From Balaenoptera acutorostrata (taxonomy: Eukaryota; Chordata; Mammalia; Artiodactyla; Balaenopteridae): a stretch of DNA of 64,000 bases. The notes beneath the pieces are model-generated. The model saw only the letters and a list, made by a program, of their open reading frames with translations, made no database searches and had not been told where the DNA came from. The stretch covers positions 24,387,268 through 24,451,267 of the forward strand of contig NC_080074.1 of NCBI RefSeq assembly GCF_949987535.1, read 5' to 3'. Positions 38,576-50,691 of this stretch are shown here, in pieces (position 1 is the first letter of the stretch; each line of letters opens with the position of its first letter). The position numbers and the translations under genes are program-made.

Positions 38576-41500
38576 GTCCCAAAGTGAACAAGAAAAGGAG
38601 ACATCAGCTGAGAAGATTCTCCAAATTCCATCCCGATAATCATTCTAGGATGCCTGTATTCTAATAAACCTTTCTCCCAAAAGTGTGTATTCAAATATTA
38701 CAATATTAGACTTTCAAAAACCATTCAAGGTCCTCAAATCACAGAGTACTAAACTCAAATGTAAAAAGGACTAAAGCCATGACTAGTCAATATAGTCTAA
38801 AAAATGAACATAAATCTGAAAAATCTGACAATCGTAAATTACTAACAAGGTGTGGATTCACCATAGGTGCAAGAAAAAGGCTCTGTGCTCCTGGACATAG
38901 ATGCAGCACTCTCACTCCAATTTCACCTTTAAATATTTCCAGATGAAGCATAAAAAGTTATATTTGCCATTAGAAGTATCATTCATCAAAATACTTTGGC
39001 TACTTTATTGGGGGAAAGAACAGTATGACAATGAGCAAGTTATGCCTAAGTTAAATGAAGAGTGAGCTTGCCGGAGATGGACTGAAGAGGTATGCCATCC
39101 CCTCAAACAATGAACAAGGTGAGGATGTCCACACTCAAACTTATTTACTTTTAGACATGTGATGCTGAAATTACATTTGGAGAAGTCAATGGACATCATG
39201 ATCCAGCAAGTGAAAATGAAATTGAGAATCGGTGAATCTCTAACTCAACAAAAACTTGATCTCTTTTTTCCTAAATGCTTTCTTTTATTTCTTCTGGTTC
39301 ACAAATTTAACCATTTTCCTTATTCCCTGATGTAGAATTCTTTGGCCTTCTCAAGTTTTCCTTTTTATCTGTTTCATTTTTCTTCAAATGGTATGAGCCT
39401 ACATGTGTAGTTTTAGGCTAGATAGACTGTCTCTAAGTCTCTGATCTTCATGTTCTCAATCCTACCGGGGAGGTAGAGAGAAATCCTACTGGGGAATTTT
39501 TCAACCATAACTTTTTACATTGCGTTGAGTTCAAAAGTGCCTATTGCAAACGGCTATCAAAATGAAATGCAGCTCAGAGCAGACAGCAGTGAGAGGAATT
39601 CCTTATTTGGGGACAGTGAAGTCTTTCACAAGTCACAGGGAGGTGTGTCATGTCTCTGCTCTCATTACCTGTTTAGACAGGTAGATGGTGAACCCTGCTT
39701 CCCAAAGACACCAAGAATCGACAACTGCTACATTCTAGACAGGATGCTCCTATCTAGTCTCCAAGTATCCTTCTGTCTGATCTTCCCCATGACGTGTCTA
39801 TTATAAGTCCATTCACGCGCTAGGATACGAAGGAGAATCAGTTCGTTGCTGCCCCCTCACCCGGCCCCTTAAAATAGGACATTTGTCTTCCCTGGTTAGT
39901 GGCCGCCAAACACTGTCCATAGGAAATATCTGGTGGGATTGGGGTGTGCCTTATTCTACCCAATTCTTCCCTTTCCTGAGCAGAGAAAACAAAAATGGTC
40001 AAGGCTCTCCTCTCTATGTCTACGAAATACAAACTCCTCATGATAAAAGAAGAGAAATAATTAAGTTGTCACTGGGCTTTTCAACACAGTTCTCAATGTA
40101 ACTAAGGGTAAACACTTAAAGGCTTGTTAAGCAAAGTTTTAAAAAATTTTGGCTGACTAATCTTTGGCTTTGGAAGATGATAACCAACATGCAAACAAAG
40201 TTTTGTTATTCCTTAAAATCTTGAAAATTCATATTCGAGATAGAAACTGAAAATTGAACCAATCCCAAAGCTCTTTGCTTAATGTTAGACTTTATTTGGA
40301 ATAGAGTTTTTATCTACGTGGGCGAATGGTGTAATAGTTCTGTCAAGAGAGCAAAGCTATGGGCAGGGCTTTATACGTACAGGGATGTTGTTAAAGGCAG
40401 CTTTGAAAAGTTTTCCATTTCATAGAATATGTTAGCCTGTCTTCTCAAGATAGCAAGAAAGTTGAAGTATTTCAAAAAATATTTCAATTTACATTTGTGT
40501 CCAAATTTTGGAAGAATAGCGCAAACTATAATTAAGGTAATGGTAAACTCCACCTCCCCACACACATATTTTATTATAAATCGTCAATTAAAGTAAGGCA
40601 TTTTTAAGTTTTGGACAGTTGAATTAATGACTAACTAACCATGTAACACAGTTAATTTTTTTAAAATCCTCGTGAAATGAAACTTTTTAGCTGATGAAAT
40701 CAATTGAAAATTGTAAAATCTATTTTCAAGAAGTAGCCTTTATTCTAAATGTTCTCATTATTGTTCTCACTACAAATAATCTGAAACAATATTCTGAGCC
40801 CAAAAGCTATATTTGATTGTTAATACTGTTTTCCACCTGTGAGAAAATAGCTTCTCCCTTCACAGTACTGAAGCATGATTACTAAGAGTAATTTTATTAT
40901 ATTATCCAATTAGTTCTTTAGAGTTCTTTTTCTCTATCCAATTATACTATAGTTGATGAGGGAAAGATCACATTTTCTCCTTTTATAAAATCCTCCACAG
41001 TGCCTTTAGCAACAATGGTCAGACAAGATAATTAAGGGAAAAAAGCCAATTGAATAATTGAGTAAATAAATGATTTGAATTCTTCCCAAATTTATGACAA
41101 TAATTATGATTATTGAGTAAAAGAGAGACCAATTTAGTTAGAAAGATCATATACTGTACCAACTTTTGCCCAACCTGGAATGGAAAAAATAAAATGCCCT
41201 AAACCATGTAGAAATCCTGAACTTCATAAAATAGTTTGTTTTGCAGTAAAGAACCACAAATCCTTTGCCATATATACTGACATTTCCTAATGTATTAACC
41301 CAACCAAAAAATAAAATAAAATAAAACCACTAAAGAGATAACTTACTAGAGGTGGTTAAAATTTTTATAAATACTAGAAATTCAATGAGCAACTGGGTGA
41401 ACTGAAGTGGATTGGACTGGATGGCATTGCAATGAATTTGTAGGATTAAAGTACAATGAAGACTAAACTCTGGATTCAAATCTTTCTAGCACTTAGAAAG

Positions 41501-42552
41501 CACCAGCTCTAAAAACAAAATGAAACAAACAAAAAAACCCCCAAAGAACAAACAAACAAACAAAATCCACAGATCTCAATCTTTAAGATGATATGCTGCC
41601 CGTTTATACAGATAATTCTATTCTTATACCATTTTCCTATTTGTCAAAACTATTTCCCTGGACTGCATATAAGCACAACATCAGATGGGAGGCAAGGTAT
41701 GTTTCATATTTCCATTATGTAAGTATACACACCTCTTGGGTGAATTTCTTGTCACTTGCAAGTTATACCATTCTTGTTATTTCTTTTAAAATTAAAATTA
41801 AAAGCTGCTAACATGAAACTATTTTTGTAAATGTCACCAAATGGAATTTCTTCTAAAGATCAACAGCATCATCATACGACACGCCTAAAAATGGAATGGT
41901 ATTATTCGTGCGTCACTTAGAGCCTTTTACATATTAAGTCCGCAGCCAACAACAAAACAGAGGACTCAAGGAACCTTAAAAAAAAAAAAAACTTTTGACC
42001 AAAATGAGTTATTAACTTAGCATATTTTAAAATATCTTCTTTTTGTTTGTACATTCAAATTGATATGCAATGTCCCCAAATTTATACAGTTCAAATTTGA
42101 GAGGGATCCAAAGGTTTTACCTGAGCGGTGGCAAAACAACCAGTTAACTCAGAGAAAATAAAATCTTCAAAGCACTCAACTGATTGAAACTGTGTAGAGG
42201 AGAAAACTGGCTGATTAAACATTTCCCTTTCCAACTGCATGTGGTGTGTTCTTATGGTAAATCACAGGGGCTAAATATTGTTCTCCATTGTGCACCCAGG
42301 TGGCAGCGAGACACCAGCAATTACACACTGTAGCTAGGTGCCAAGGTTCATGCCTGAAATTAGTGTCAAAATGAAAGGACCAAAGAAAGTTAGGGTTAAA
42401 GGGGAGACAAGCTCATCCTCTACATTTTACCACCATCAACACAGCATGCAATAAGCAGATAAGCATTTGGAACACAGTTTCATTTTTGGAACTCTTAAGG
42501 ACTGTTCAGCTGCTACTGTTACAATACTGACTGCAGAAATATTCCTTGTTTC

Positions 42553-42700
42553 TTTTTTTTTATTGGAGTATAATTGCTTTACAAGGTTGTGCTAGTTTCT
42601 CCTGTACAACGAAGTGAATCAGCTATCTGTCTACATATATCCCCTCCCTCTTGGACCTCCCTCCCATCCCCACCCCGATCCCACCCATCTCATTACCCTC
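42553..42700 (-). mobile_element. Short 5'-truncated L1 3' end
   Basis: The plus strand shows a T-run and then TTATTGGAGTATAATTGC, followed by the usual GTGAATCAGCTATCTGTC and the C-rich CCTCCCTCCCATCCCCACC part. It is the same L1 3' region as the copy at 37351 but of a different subfamily. The match fades near 42700. I did not find clear target-site duplications. Confidence 0.85.
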
Positions 42701-44229
42701 GCTTCATCCTCGCTTATCTCAACTAGGGATGCCCAAAGAATGGGGCTGCTTCAGCAGAGGACCCCCATATAAATTAGAGTGTACACATACGCTATCATGT
42801 TCACTGGTTCAGTGTGCAAACTTTCCAGCTTGCTTCACCCAGGAAAATTAGTACATGTTACATATGTATTATGTATTAGTAATACCTCCTTTAAGTAAGC
42901 CCTATAGTCATATCTATGTATACAAGTCATGGCTCTCATAGTCAGTAAAATAGCTCCATAGCAGAGGTCAGATGTAGTAGTTGCTTTAAGAAATATCCAC
43001 CTGGATTTTCCTACGAAGTAAACTTTCTACCTTAAGCATTGATTTTGAGAATCCATAGAAATATAGACCTATATATTTCCCTTGAGATTTCAAGGCTACA
43101 TTTTTTAATATAATTGAGTAAAAACATCAATAAAATTAACCAGAAGAGCTGCTTGTTGATATAGGAGATTTGCACTAGGATTTTGAATGCTGAATTTGAA
43201 TTTTATTGAAAAAAAAATCCAACATGAAGTATTAACTAATAAAACTTTATGATGGTTAAGAGAATGGCTGTTTTGTGGGGAGCAGTGGCCAGCAACTTCT
43301 GCATCGTGGGCCTGAATAGCGATGGAAAACATATACAAACAGAACACAACTGCATTTTCTCTTAGAAACACCAGAAAGTTCATTACATGTCTTATGTATT
43401 AATGTTGATGAGTGACAATTTATTCTCAGAAGAAGCAAAAATATATTTGAAAGTAAAGATTATTGTGTATATCTATACATCCTTTAATAGGATCCTTGAT
43501 CCTTATTAAATATTTAAAGGTCTTTGAAGGCCCTGGGCTATAAATTTAGGAATATTATTTTCTTTTTCCCTGTGAACTTTCTGTCTGTTATCCACCTCTC
43601 CCTCCTTGGGTCCTCTCTTGCCCTCATCCCAGCCTCAAATGTACATTAACTATATGATCTGTGCCAGGCGCTGTACTAGGCAGTGGGGCTCCTGCTTCCA
43701 AGCCTCCCAGTCTTAGATTTTTTACTTTCTTATTTTACTGTTGAGTCTCTGAACTCTTGCCAACATGTCAGTTGGGTACATCTACAAACACTGAAGCAGC
43801 CGGCACACAGGAAATATGTGAAATGTTACCCACCCACAAGTCACTTTGGTTGTTGCAAATGTCACATATCAACACAGATAAAAGAATTTTAGGATTTTAT
43901 TTCTAAGACAGGGCTTTGACCCAGACATTGAAGCATGAGAAGCATTGAGAAAGCTGTGGCAAAACTGTTTCAGGTGCAGGAATGATCAGAGAAAATGCAA
44001 GGCAAATCTCAATGCAGGGCAATGAGCAGATCAGCCTTCCAGCGTAGAAAATTCTGGTTTAGAAATAGGCAATAATGCGATCGAAAAGAAAGACTGAAGC
44101 CAAATGGTGAGAAGTCTGAAGAAGTTTCGAAATTTGAAAATGTTATCTAATAGGTTCTGGGAAATCCATAGATGCAAAGGAAAATTACATAATGAAAGTA
44201 TCAAAGTCCTTGTGAGTATCTGTTCTAAG

Positions 44230-44335
44230 GGCAGAGACTTGCCTGTTAGAGCCACTTCTTTTTTTCTAAACATCTTGAGCAGCCTAGGCCATCATAAATG
44301 CTCAGTAATATTTGTTGAATGACTAGAAGAATGAA
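44230..44335 (+). mobile_element. L2 3'-end fragment
   Basis: TAAGGGCAGAGACTTGCCTG leads to ATAAATGCTCAGTAATATTT and GTTGAATGACTAGAAGAATG, the L2 3' end. It abuts the MIR that follows. Confidence 0.65.
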
Positions 44336-44337
44336 TA

Positions 44338-44545
44338 GAGTCTGAAAGACCTGGGGTTTAAGTCATCTCAGCTGCTTACTAGCTCTGTGACCTCCAGGGA
44401 GTTACTTAACTTCTTAAAGCCTCAGTTTCCTCATCTGCAAGGAGGGACAGTGATACTACCTTTCACATAATGTAATTGAAAGAATCAAGGTGAGGGCTTA
44501 GCACATTGACTGGCATATAGAAAATAAATGTTAGCCATTAATAAT
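44338..44545 (+). mobile_element. MIR SINE
   Basis: CAGCTGCTTACTAGCTCTGT, GTTTCCTCATCTGCAAGGAG and a GGCATATAGAAAATAAATGT tail follow the plus MIR. Confidence 0.85.
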
Positions 44546-44884
44546 TAGAATTAGAGGTCCCTTAAAATAGTATAAGGAGCTTTGGAAGGAAGCGTAAAAA
44601 GCAGTAAAACCAACTTAGTGTCTGCTGCATCATGGGTCTGAATATCAATAAGACAGCTTATTAAAACTCATTGTGATTGTTTTGCCAATATAGTCCTCTA
44701 AATTGGTATGTATGCCTAGAATATATTTTAAGCCATTTAAAGAATAGGCAAGAGAAATACAAGTTCCAAAATGATATGGATTGTGATGTGATTGATGATA
44801 TAGGAGTATCTGGTAAGACTTCTATAATCTGCAACATCAGGCAAATAATAAATATTGAATCAATGGTGAATATTCAGTTAAGAG

Positions 44885-44950
44885 CTACAAGAACAGTATC
44901 TGGCACAGGGCAGGCACTGAATAAGTGTTTGTGGAATGAACAAATGAGTA
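44885..44950 (+). mobile_element. L2 or MIR tail fragment
   Basis: CAGTATCTGGCACAGGGCAG and CACTGAATAAGTGTTTGTGG form a short shared 3' tail. Confidence 0.5.
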
Positions 44951-45986
44951 TTTTCTAAATCTGTATGGGAAGACATTATTGTAATTTATTTGATGTCTAT
45001 TTTTCAAATTTCTAGCAAACTGAATTCTTCTTCAAAGATTTCCTGAAAATCCAATACTTTTAAAGATGCCTGCAGTAAACTATGTTAAAACCCTTGAGAT
45101 TGTGATAATTAACTATGCACCATATGTTCCTGACCATGGTAAGCTACCTTGTCTTCCTTTCTCTAAGGACACTCCTAGCGTTATGGTATATTTTAGTCTT
45201 TGCTTTTGGACTGTGAACTCAATTGTCAGAAAAATACAGGAAATTCAAGGATTTATGAATCATCGTGCTTAAATAATACCAAACAACATTAAGAATATAA
45301 ATAATGGCTTAGAGATATTATTAAGAATGTAAAAAGGTTCTGTTCACTATATGGTATAGGATCATAAAGTCTAGTGCCTTTAGAAGGACTTGGGTCATTA
45401 TGAGTCTATATAGGCCATCTTTTGATTAAAAAAATTATAGACACCATTAAGCAAATAACAATTTTCACATTTTAAAATCTGAACAAATTTTAAATGTTTC
45501 AATTAATTATTAGTGAGTGATAGAGTATATAGTTAAGCTTTTGAGAAAAATTTTATTTTCTTAATTCATTCTGGTATCATTTAAACAAAAGTATTTGACT
45601 GATGGCTATGCAAATTAAAATCTGTTGGATCTCGGAGGTGATTAAACACTAAACACCAGTAGATAAAACTTTACCATGTGACCTTGCCACCATGCTAGGA
45701 TAGTAAGTTGGGGCAAACCCATTAGTTATCTAAGAGGTCCCCTCCCCTGCCACTTCTTTCTCTATAATAAATTTTCTAGAGGATGGTCAATGTAATTTGA
45801 GGTTTGCCACCTGGCAAACTATTTTGTGGAAAATAAACTAACATAGCTGAAGGAAAGACTTTATTGAATTACGCAAGTAACTTGCCACTACTGGGAAAAC
45901 CCTGTATCCTAATATCAACCACTTGAACAACATCCCAAGGCCAACTCAAATTTTTCAGCACTTCATACACAGTTTCTAATAAAACA

Positions 45987-46020
45987 AGTTTGGGGTTTTT
46001 TTTTTTTTTTACCCCAAACT
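45987..46020. repeat. Perfect 10-base inverted repeat with T14 loop
   Basis: AGTTTGGGGT at 45987-45996 and ACCCCAAACT at 46011-46020 are exact reverse complements, separated by 14 T. The shape would make a hairpin in RNA of either strand. No gene flanks it closely and it lies in the large intron. Confidence 0.9.
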
Positions 46021-49000
46021 CAGACAAATATGTCAGACAATTACCTTCAAAGTCAATACAACTTTCTAGGTGACAGATAAGAATAATGATACACCAAAAA
46101 GACAAAAACCAAAACTATAGGAGGCAGAAAGAAACTAAGAGTAACCAATTACTCTGCAACACTGGTATTTGGAAAGGAATATTAATTACAAGAAGAAAGC
46201 AAACTTGGGAAATTTTAGTAAACACATTAGGAGAGGAGAATAATCTGATACTAGAGCTTAATTTTACTTTTATTAAAAAATGCACTTGCGGCATGTTAAT
46301 TCAGCAATAATATTATATTCTGTCTTTAAATATTCACTACAATCAAGCTAAATTGCATAAAAATTTTCTAATTAGCATTTAGAACAATGCAGTTTGGAAG
46401 CTAATGGCTTTGTGTAACATACACAGAAAAAATGATTTAAGGATTTCATTTTGACTTACATGAAAATTAATATAATATGTCACAACTCCAGTTCCCAAAA
46501 GATTTGATTCTTTAAAAGCTATGTGATTAACTTTACTTGTGTCTACATCTCCCGAAAGAATTGAGGTGCAAAGATGTTTCTGGTAACATTAGCTGCAATC
46601 AAATTAAGTTTATATATCTTCACCTACCTATTCAATAAAGATAGATATAATAACTGCACATTTATACACATTTTTTATCTCTTAGTCTATTTAAAAAATT
46701 TTTAAAATACATGATAGCTGGAAGAAAAGTCAAGTAAATTTTGTGATAGTGTATAGTAATAGTATCTATTCCTCCTGTTTTCTCAGCCCTCCCTGACTTA
46801 CATGAATGACTCTTTGTTGTTTTCCTCTTTAAACCACAAACTATCATATGGAATATTCCTCCCTTTAAGATACACCTAAATCTTGTAAGGAATTACCAAA
46901 TTAAAATAGGAGGAATCTGGAAATACTCACTGTTTTATCTCAGGAGTTCAATACAATTGCTTCAGCTGAGATAAATTCGTGAAGACTTTTCTAAAATACT
47001 TTTACATAAGGATAAAATGATTTCTATGTAAGAAACAATTACCAGCCACACATTATTATCACCAGAAAATTGTAAGCTAGAATGAGCAATAAAAACATTG
47101 TATTTGGAATGAGATATTACAGAATAGCTATTAAAATATTTTACTCAATTTCTATTACACCTTAAAATGAAAGTCATCAAATTGTCATTACAGGCCTTTT
47201 CCCCAGATTCTTCAGAGACTGAATTTAATCATTTCAGGAAATTGAGTGCTACCCAACATTCACTTAAATCCTTTGAAATAACAGTAAAGCAAAATACAGT
47301 GTGAAATTTATAAGACATTTTATATTACAATATGTCCGTATACACACATACATACATACCACATCCCGGGGAATACTTGTCTTCGCATACCTGGAATTAA
47401 ATATTTCTTGCGAAATTAACCACTCATATAACGTATTACCTTCAAGAAGACCTAAGTAAGAAACCCAAGCTAAGAAGCCACAATTAAGCTTTGCAAAACC
47501 TCACTCTTAATAAAGCGCTAAAGTAGCAGTTTAAAAAAATACCTTCAAAAATCAATTTTCCGGAAATTACCTTTATTTACCACAATTACTTGTACAACAG
47601 AGCATAGAACTTTTAACTGCTGTTCAACTAAAGAGCTAAACATTAGTTGAATTAGTCTAGTTATACTAATAAAGGACTAAAATAAACCTTACGTGTATTT
47701 TCAGAAAACTAGCACTCTTTGAAGAATTCTTAAGCCAGAAGAGACCATCCATATCACCAAATCCTGTTTTTTTTAACCAGTTCTAGAAATGAAATCTACA
47801 TAAAATAGATAAAGATCATTTTAATTGATCCTCCAAATGATTTTTTTCTAAAATATAAAAGTCTGCTTATTTTCAAGGCTGAAAGTAAACATACAAAGTA
47901 CCTGATTCTGTTTTGTTAATAAAACCTAGTCAATCTTTAGCAAACGACTAACAATAAAATTCCCTAAGATAGTTTCTTCTTTAAACCTTTTATGTTAAGA
48001 ACAATAGTTTCAATTTTAAACAGTTTCATTCAGAAAGCAGTTTTCTAATGCTACTGGCAATAAGTACATGAAACGGTTTGAAAATTGCACTTTAAACAAC
48101 GTTTAATTTTTACCTTTCAATTCCAGGGAGGATGCCACTTCTTAGGGAACCCATTTTTCCTGGAGATACTCAGTGCTGGCCGATTTAGAATAAAAACCAT
48201 TAGCATATTACTATTAAAAGAAAAAAACTACACTACAAAGCCGCAGTCTCTCTTGGATGGAAGCTGATGGCGCTTATAAGCAATAAATGCCTTTCCAGAT
48301 ACCTATTTTGTCATCATCGTCCTATTAGCAGAGTGTATGCTCCCTGCAGCATCAGTTAAGCAGTTTTGAAGGGAACGGGGAAATGCATGAGGGCTCATCT
48401 GCTAAGCATGGCTGTATACTCCACAGCCTCTTAAGCACCAAGGCTCCTTTTAACAAGGTTCTAGAATGCAAGGACGTCCGGGGACCATTAAGGAGCACAC
48501 AGGCAGAACATTCTTGGGAGTCACCAATAACAGATACAACTTTCCCTCAAAGAACCGGCAGGAGACTGAAGGCAACCGAGCCGCAGCACACCCGCCTGTT
48601 TACGCCTCAGCTCTTGGCACTTGTAAAGCGGAGGCCAACCCCATCACAGAAACTACTCCTGACTTCTTACTGCCCCAGCAGAATCCAGGCGTCTGAAGAA
48701 GGCCTGCTCCCGTTTCACAGACAGACCCCACTAAAGAGAAAGTAAGGAAATGGAAGGGTTACCCTCTCATTCTCTATCCACCTAAAGCTGCATCATCCGA
48801 ATCACAAATGAAATGCTAATGGACAAGAAAGTGAATGCCAATTTCCTCCACTTTGCTCCACGTTTCAGAGGCCCCTCCACAATAAAAGATAGCCGTATAT
48901 GGAGGCTGCCTTGTTCCATACCATTAACTCAGAACAAAACATATTTTTAGTGGGACAGCGGTGTTTACTTGTAAGAACTGATGAATTGTTCGCCATTTAT

Positions 49001-49063
49001 CACTTGCAGACAAAGACGTTCAGCCACAATTTTGGACATAAATCAAGGTACATGCTCCTTAAT

Positions 49064-49088
49064 AAAAAAAAAAAAAAAAAAAAAAAAA
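49064..49088 (+). repeat. A-run of 25
   Basis: An uninterrupted A-run without a recognisable element before it. It might mark an old retroposed tail but nothing supports that. Confidence 0.9.
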
Positions 49089-50545
49089 GACTGCTTAAGT
49101 CCCCCAAACCACAGAGATTGAGGTCAGACTGGCCATAGCAACCAAGAACAGGACTTGGGTCTCCAGAAGGACCTAGCAACCGATAAATGAGTTCAGATCT
49201 CTTTTCATCTCCACTGGTGTGAAAGCCAAAATTAAAAAGATTAGATCACCCTGCACCCATTACAAAAGGCGCCACAATGAAAAAGTCATTTCCAGCCTTT
49301 GAATCACATCAAATAAATAACATTCATCCCTGCTATAATGAACAACTTTCAAAGTAAATTGAATCTCCATAGTACTGCTTTCCCTGGCTGCACAGTATTT
49401 ACATAACAATATATCACAGGAAGCTCAGAATGGGTCTTGTAAATGGGGAACTCGGGATAAAAAGCATCTTTAGCCCCGATTACTGTATACTCAGACAGCT
49501 TTCCAATTCCCCTCTTTTAAACAATGTGTTGTATCAGAAACACAAACAATGTTTTTAAATTGTGGGAAATGAAAGTTTTCAGTACATTTTTAAATGACTG
49601 GACTCACCCATTTTGTGGGGCACCGAGAATGTAGAAATCACTTAACCTCCTAAATCCATGCCCTGGATTCATTTTTGTGACAAAGAATTCTCATCTATCT
49701 GTACACTTGCTTCTTTGTTCATGCCAACAGTTTTTTACCCTAAATATCTCCTGAATTTTTATATATTACTTAAGATGAAACCAATTTGCAGATTTTCTTA
49801 GCATGTGTCTCATTCATTATTTGTCATTTCCTCGAAAGTATAAGGTATTCTCCATTGCCATAACAATATCTGTTAAGTTTTAGCAATATCTCCACACAAA
49901 ATACTCATCTTCTACAGTCTAATTTTGACAAAATTTCTCCGGGTCATTAACAAAAAATTTTAAAGACTAATACCCCCAAATACTTAAGCTTCCATAAACT
50001 ATTGTACAATTAAAATATTTCAAATGGAGTATGTGCAAAAAAGACAGTTAGATCTATGTTAAAAATATACCAGCATAATCTTATCTTTTTGTGACAGCTC
50101 ACGTAGGCATTACTATTTGAACTCCACAGGGAATCTCATTAATTTTTAAAACTCTCTGACCTCAGTACAGTTGAGTGTAAAAATAATTACAAATTAAGAA
50201 TGAAAGAGCATCACTTGAATTCTACACGGCCATATGCTCTATGTTGCCCAAAACATTGCCAACTATCATCAAACAGCATTTTTTCCAGATATGAATTTAA
50301 ACAGCATGATAAATGTCACCAGACAGATATAAAAAGCAACTCACCCTGCTGCCCAGCCCCTCTCACACCTCACCTCCGATGATTCTAGTAACACAAAGCC
50401 CTGAGAACACAGGTTTGCAGGCAAGGGACAGCAGATGATACTCCGAGGCAAATATTTCCCTATCGAGACTCGCTTTCTATCTCAATGTCTCTCTCAGCCA
50501 CAAGGATGCAAAAATACAAGAATCGGGGCATAAACATTTTCTTAC

Positions 50546-50691
50546 CTAAAACTTGTCAGAGGGACGGTCCTTGGGTCCTTGTCATTATTGTCACCTCTGA
50601 TGCCCCTCTCGCCATTGTAGAAATTGGCTCCACTGTGTTTATTGCTCTGTGCCTCAGTTACAGCTGTGGCACTCATCTGCCTGCACACAAC
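50546..50691 (-). CDS. First coding exon of unrecognised protein (start codon at 50676)
   Basis: The minus strand reads CTCATTTCCCCTCATAG, a textbook acceptor, then 15 bases of leader, then the ATG at 50676-50674. The frame stays open for 43 codons plus two bases and ends at TTTTAG|GTAAG, a consensus donor, in phase 2. The peptide begins MSATAVTEAQSNKHSGANF and ends ...DPRTVPLTSF. It is polar, rich in Asn, Asp, Gly, Lys and Arg, without a signal peptide, and probably disordered. The next in-frame codon upstream of the leader is in exon 2, which has a stop, so this ATG is the first usable one in frame. The bases before the ATG (GCAG) make only a weak Kozak context. A second AG at 50682-50681 could serve as an alternative acceptor, shortening only the leader. 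The exon sits 9-10 bases from a long GT/GA microsatellite. The product is not recognised. Confidence 0.75.

Larger units (their letters stand above)
22077..50545 (-). other. Large intron between coding exons 1 and 2
   Basis: The span of about 28.5 kb is bounded by the donor at 50545 and the acceptor at 22077. It holds the MIR, L2 and L1 copies listed separately, some microsatellites and a few blocks of unique, compositionally mixed sequence (23230-23430 and 48250-48760). Several donor-like or acceptor-like sites were checked on the minus strand (31576, 26675, 46925) but none made an open exon in a usable phase. The remainder is A/T-rich sequence in which I see nothing further. Confidence 0.6.

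Noticed and set aside
46924..46970. Possible minus-strand exon with donor ACA|GTGAGTA
   Set aside because: Every frame is stopped.
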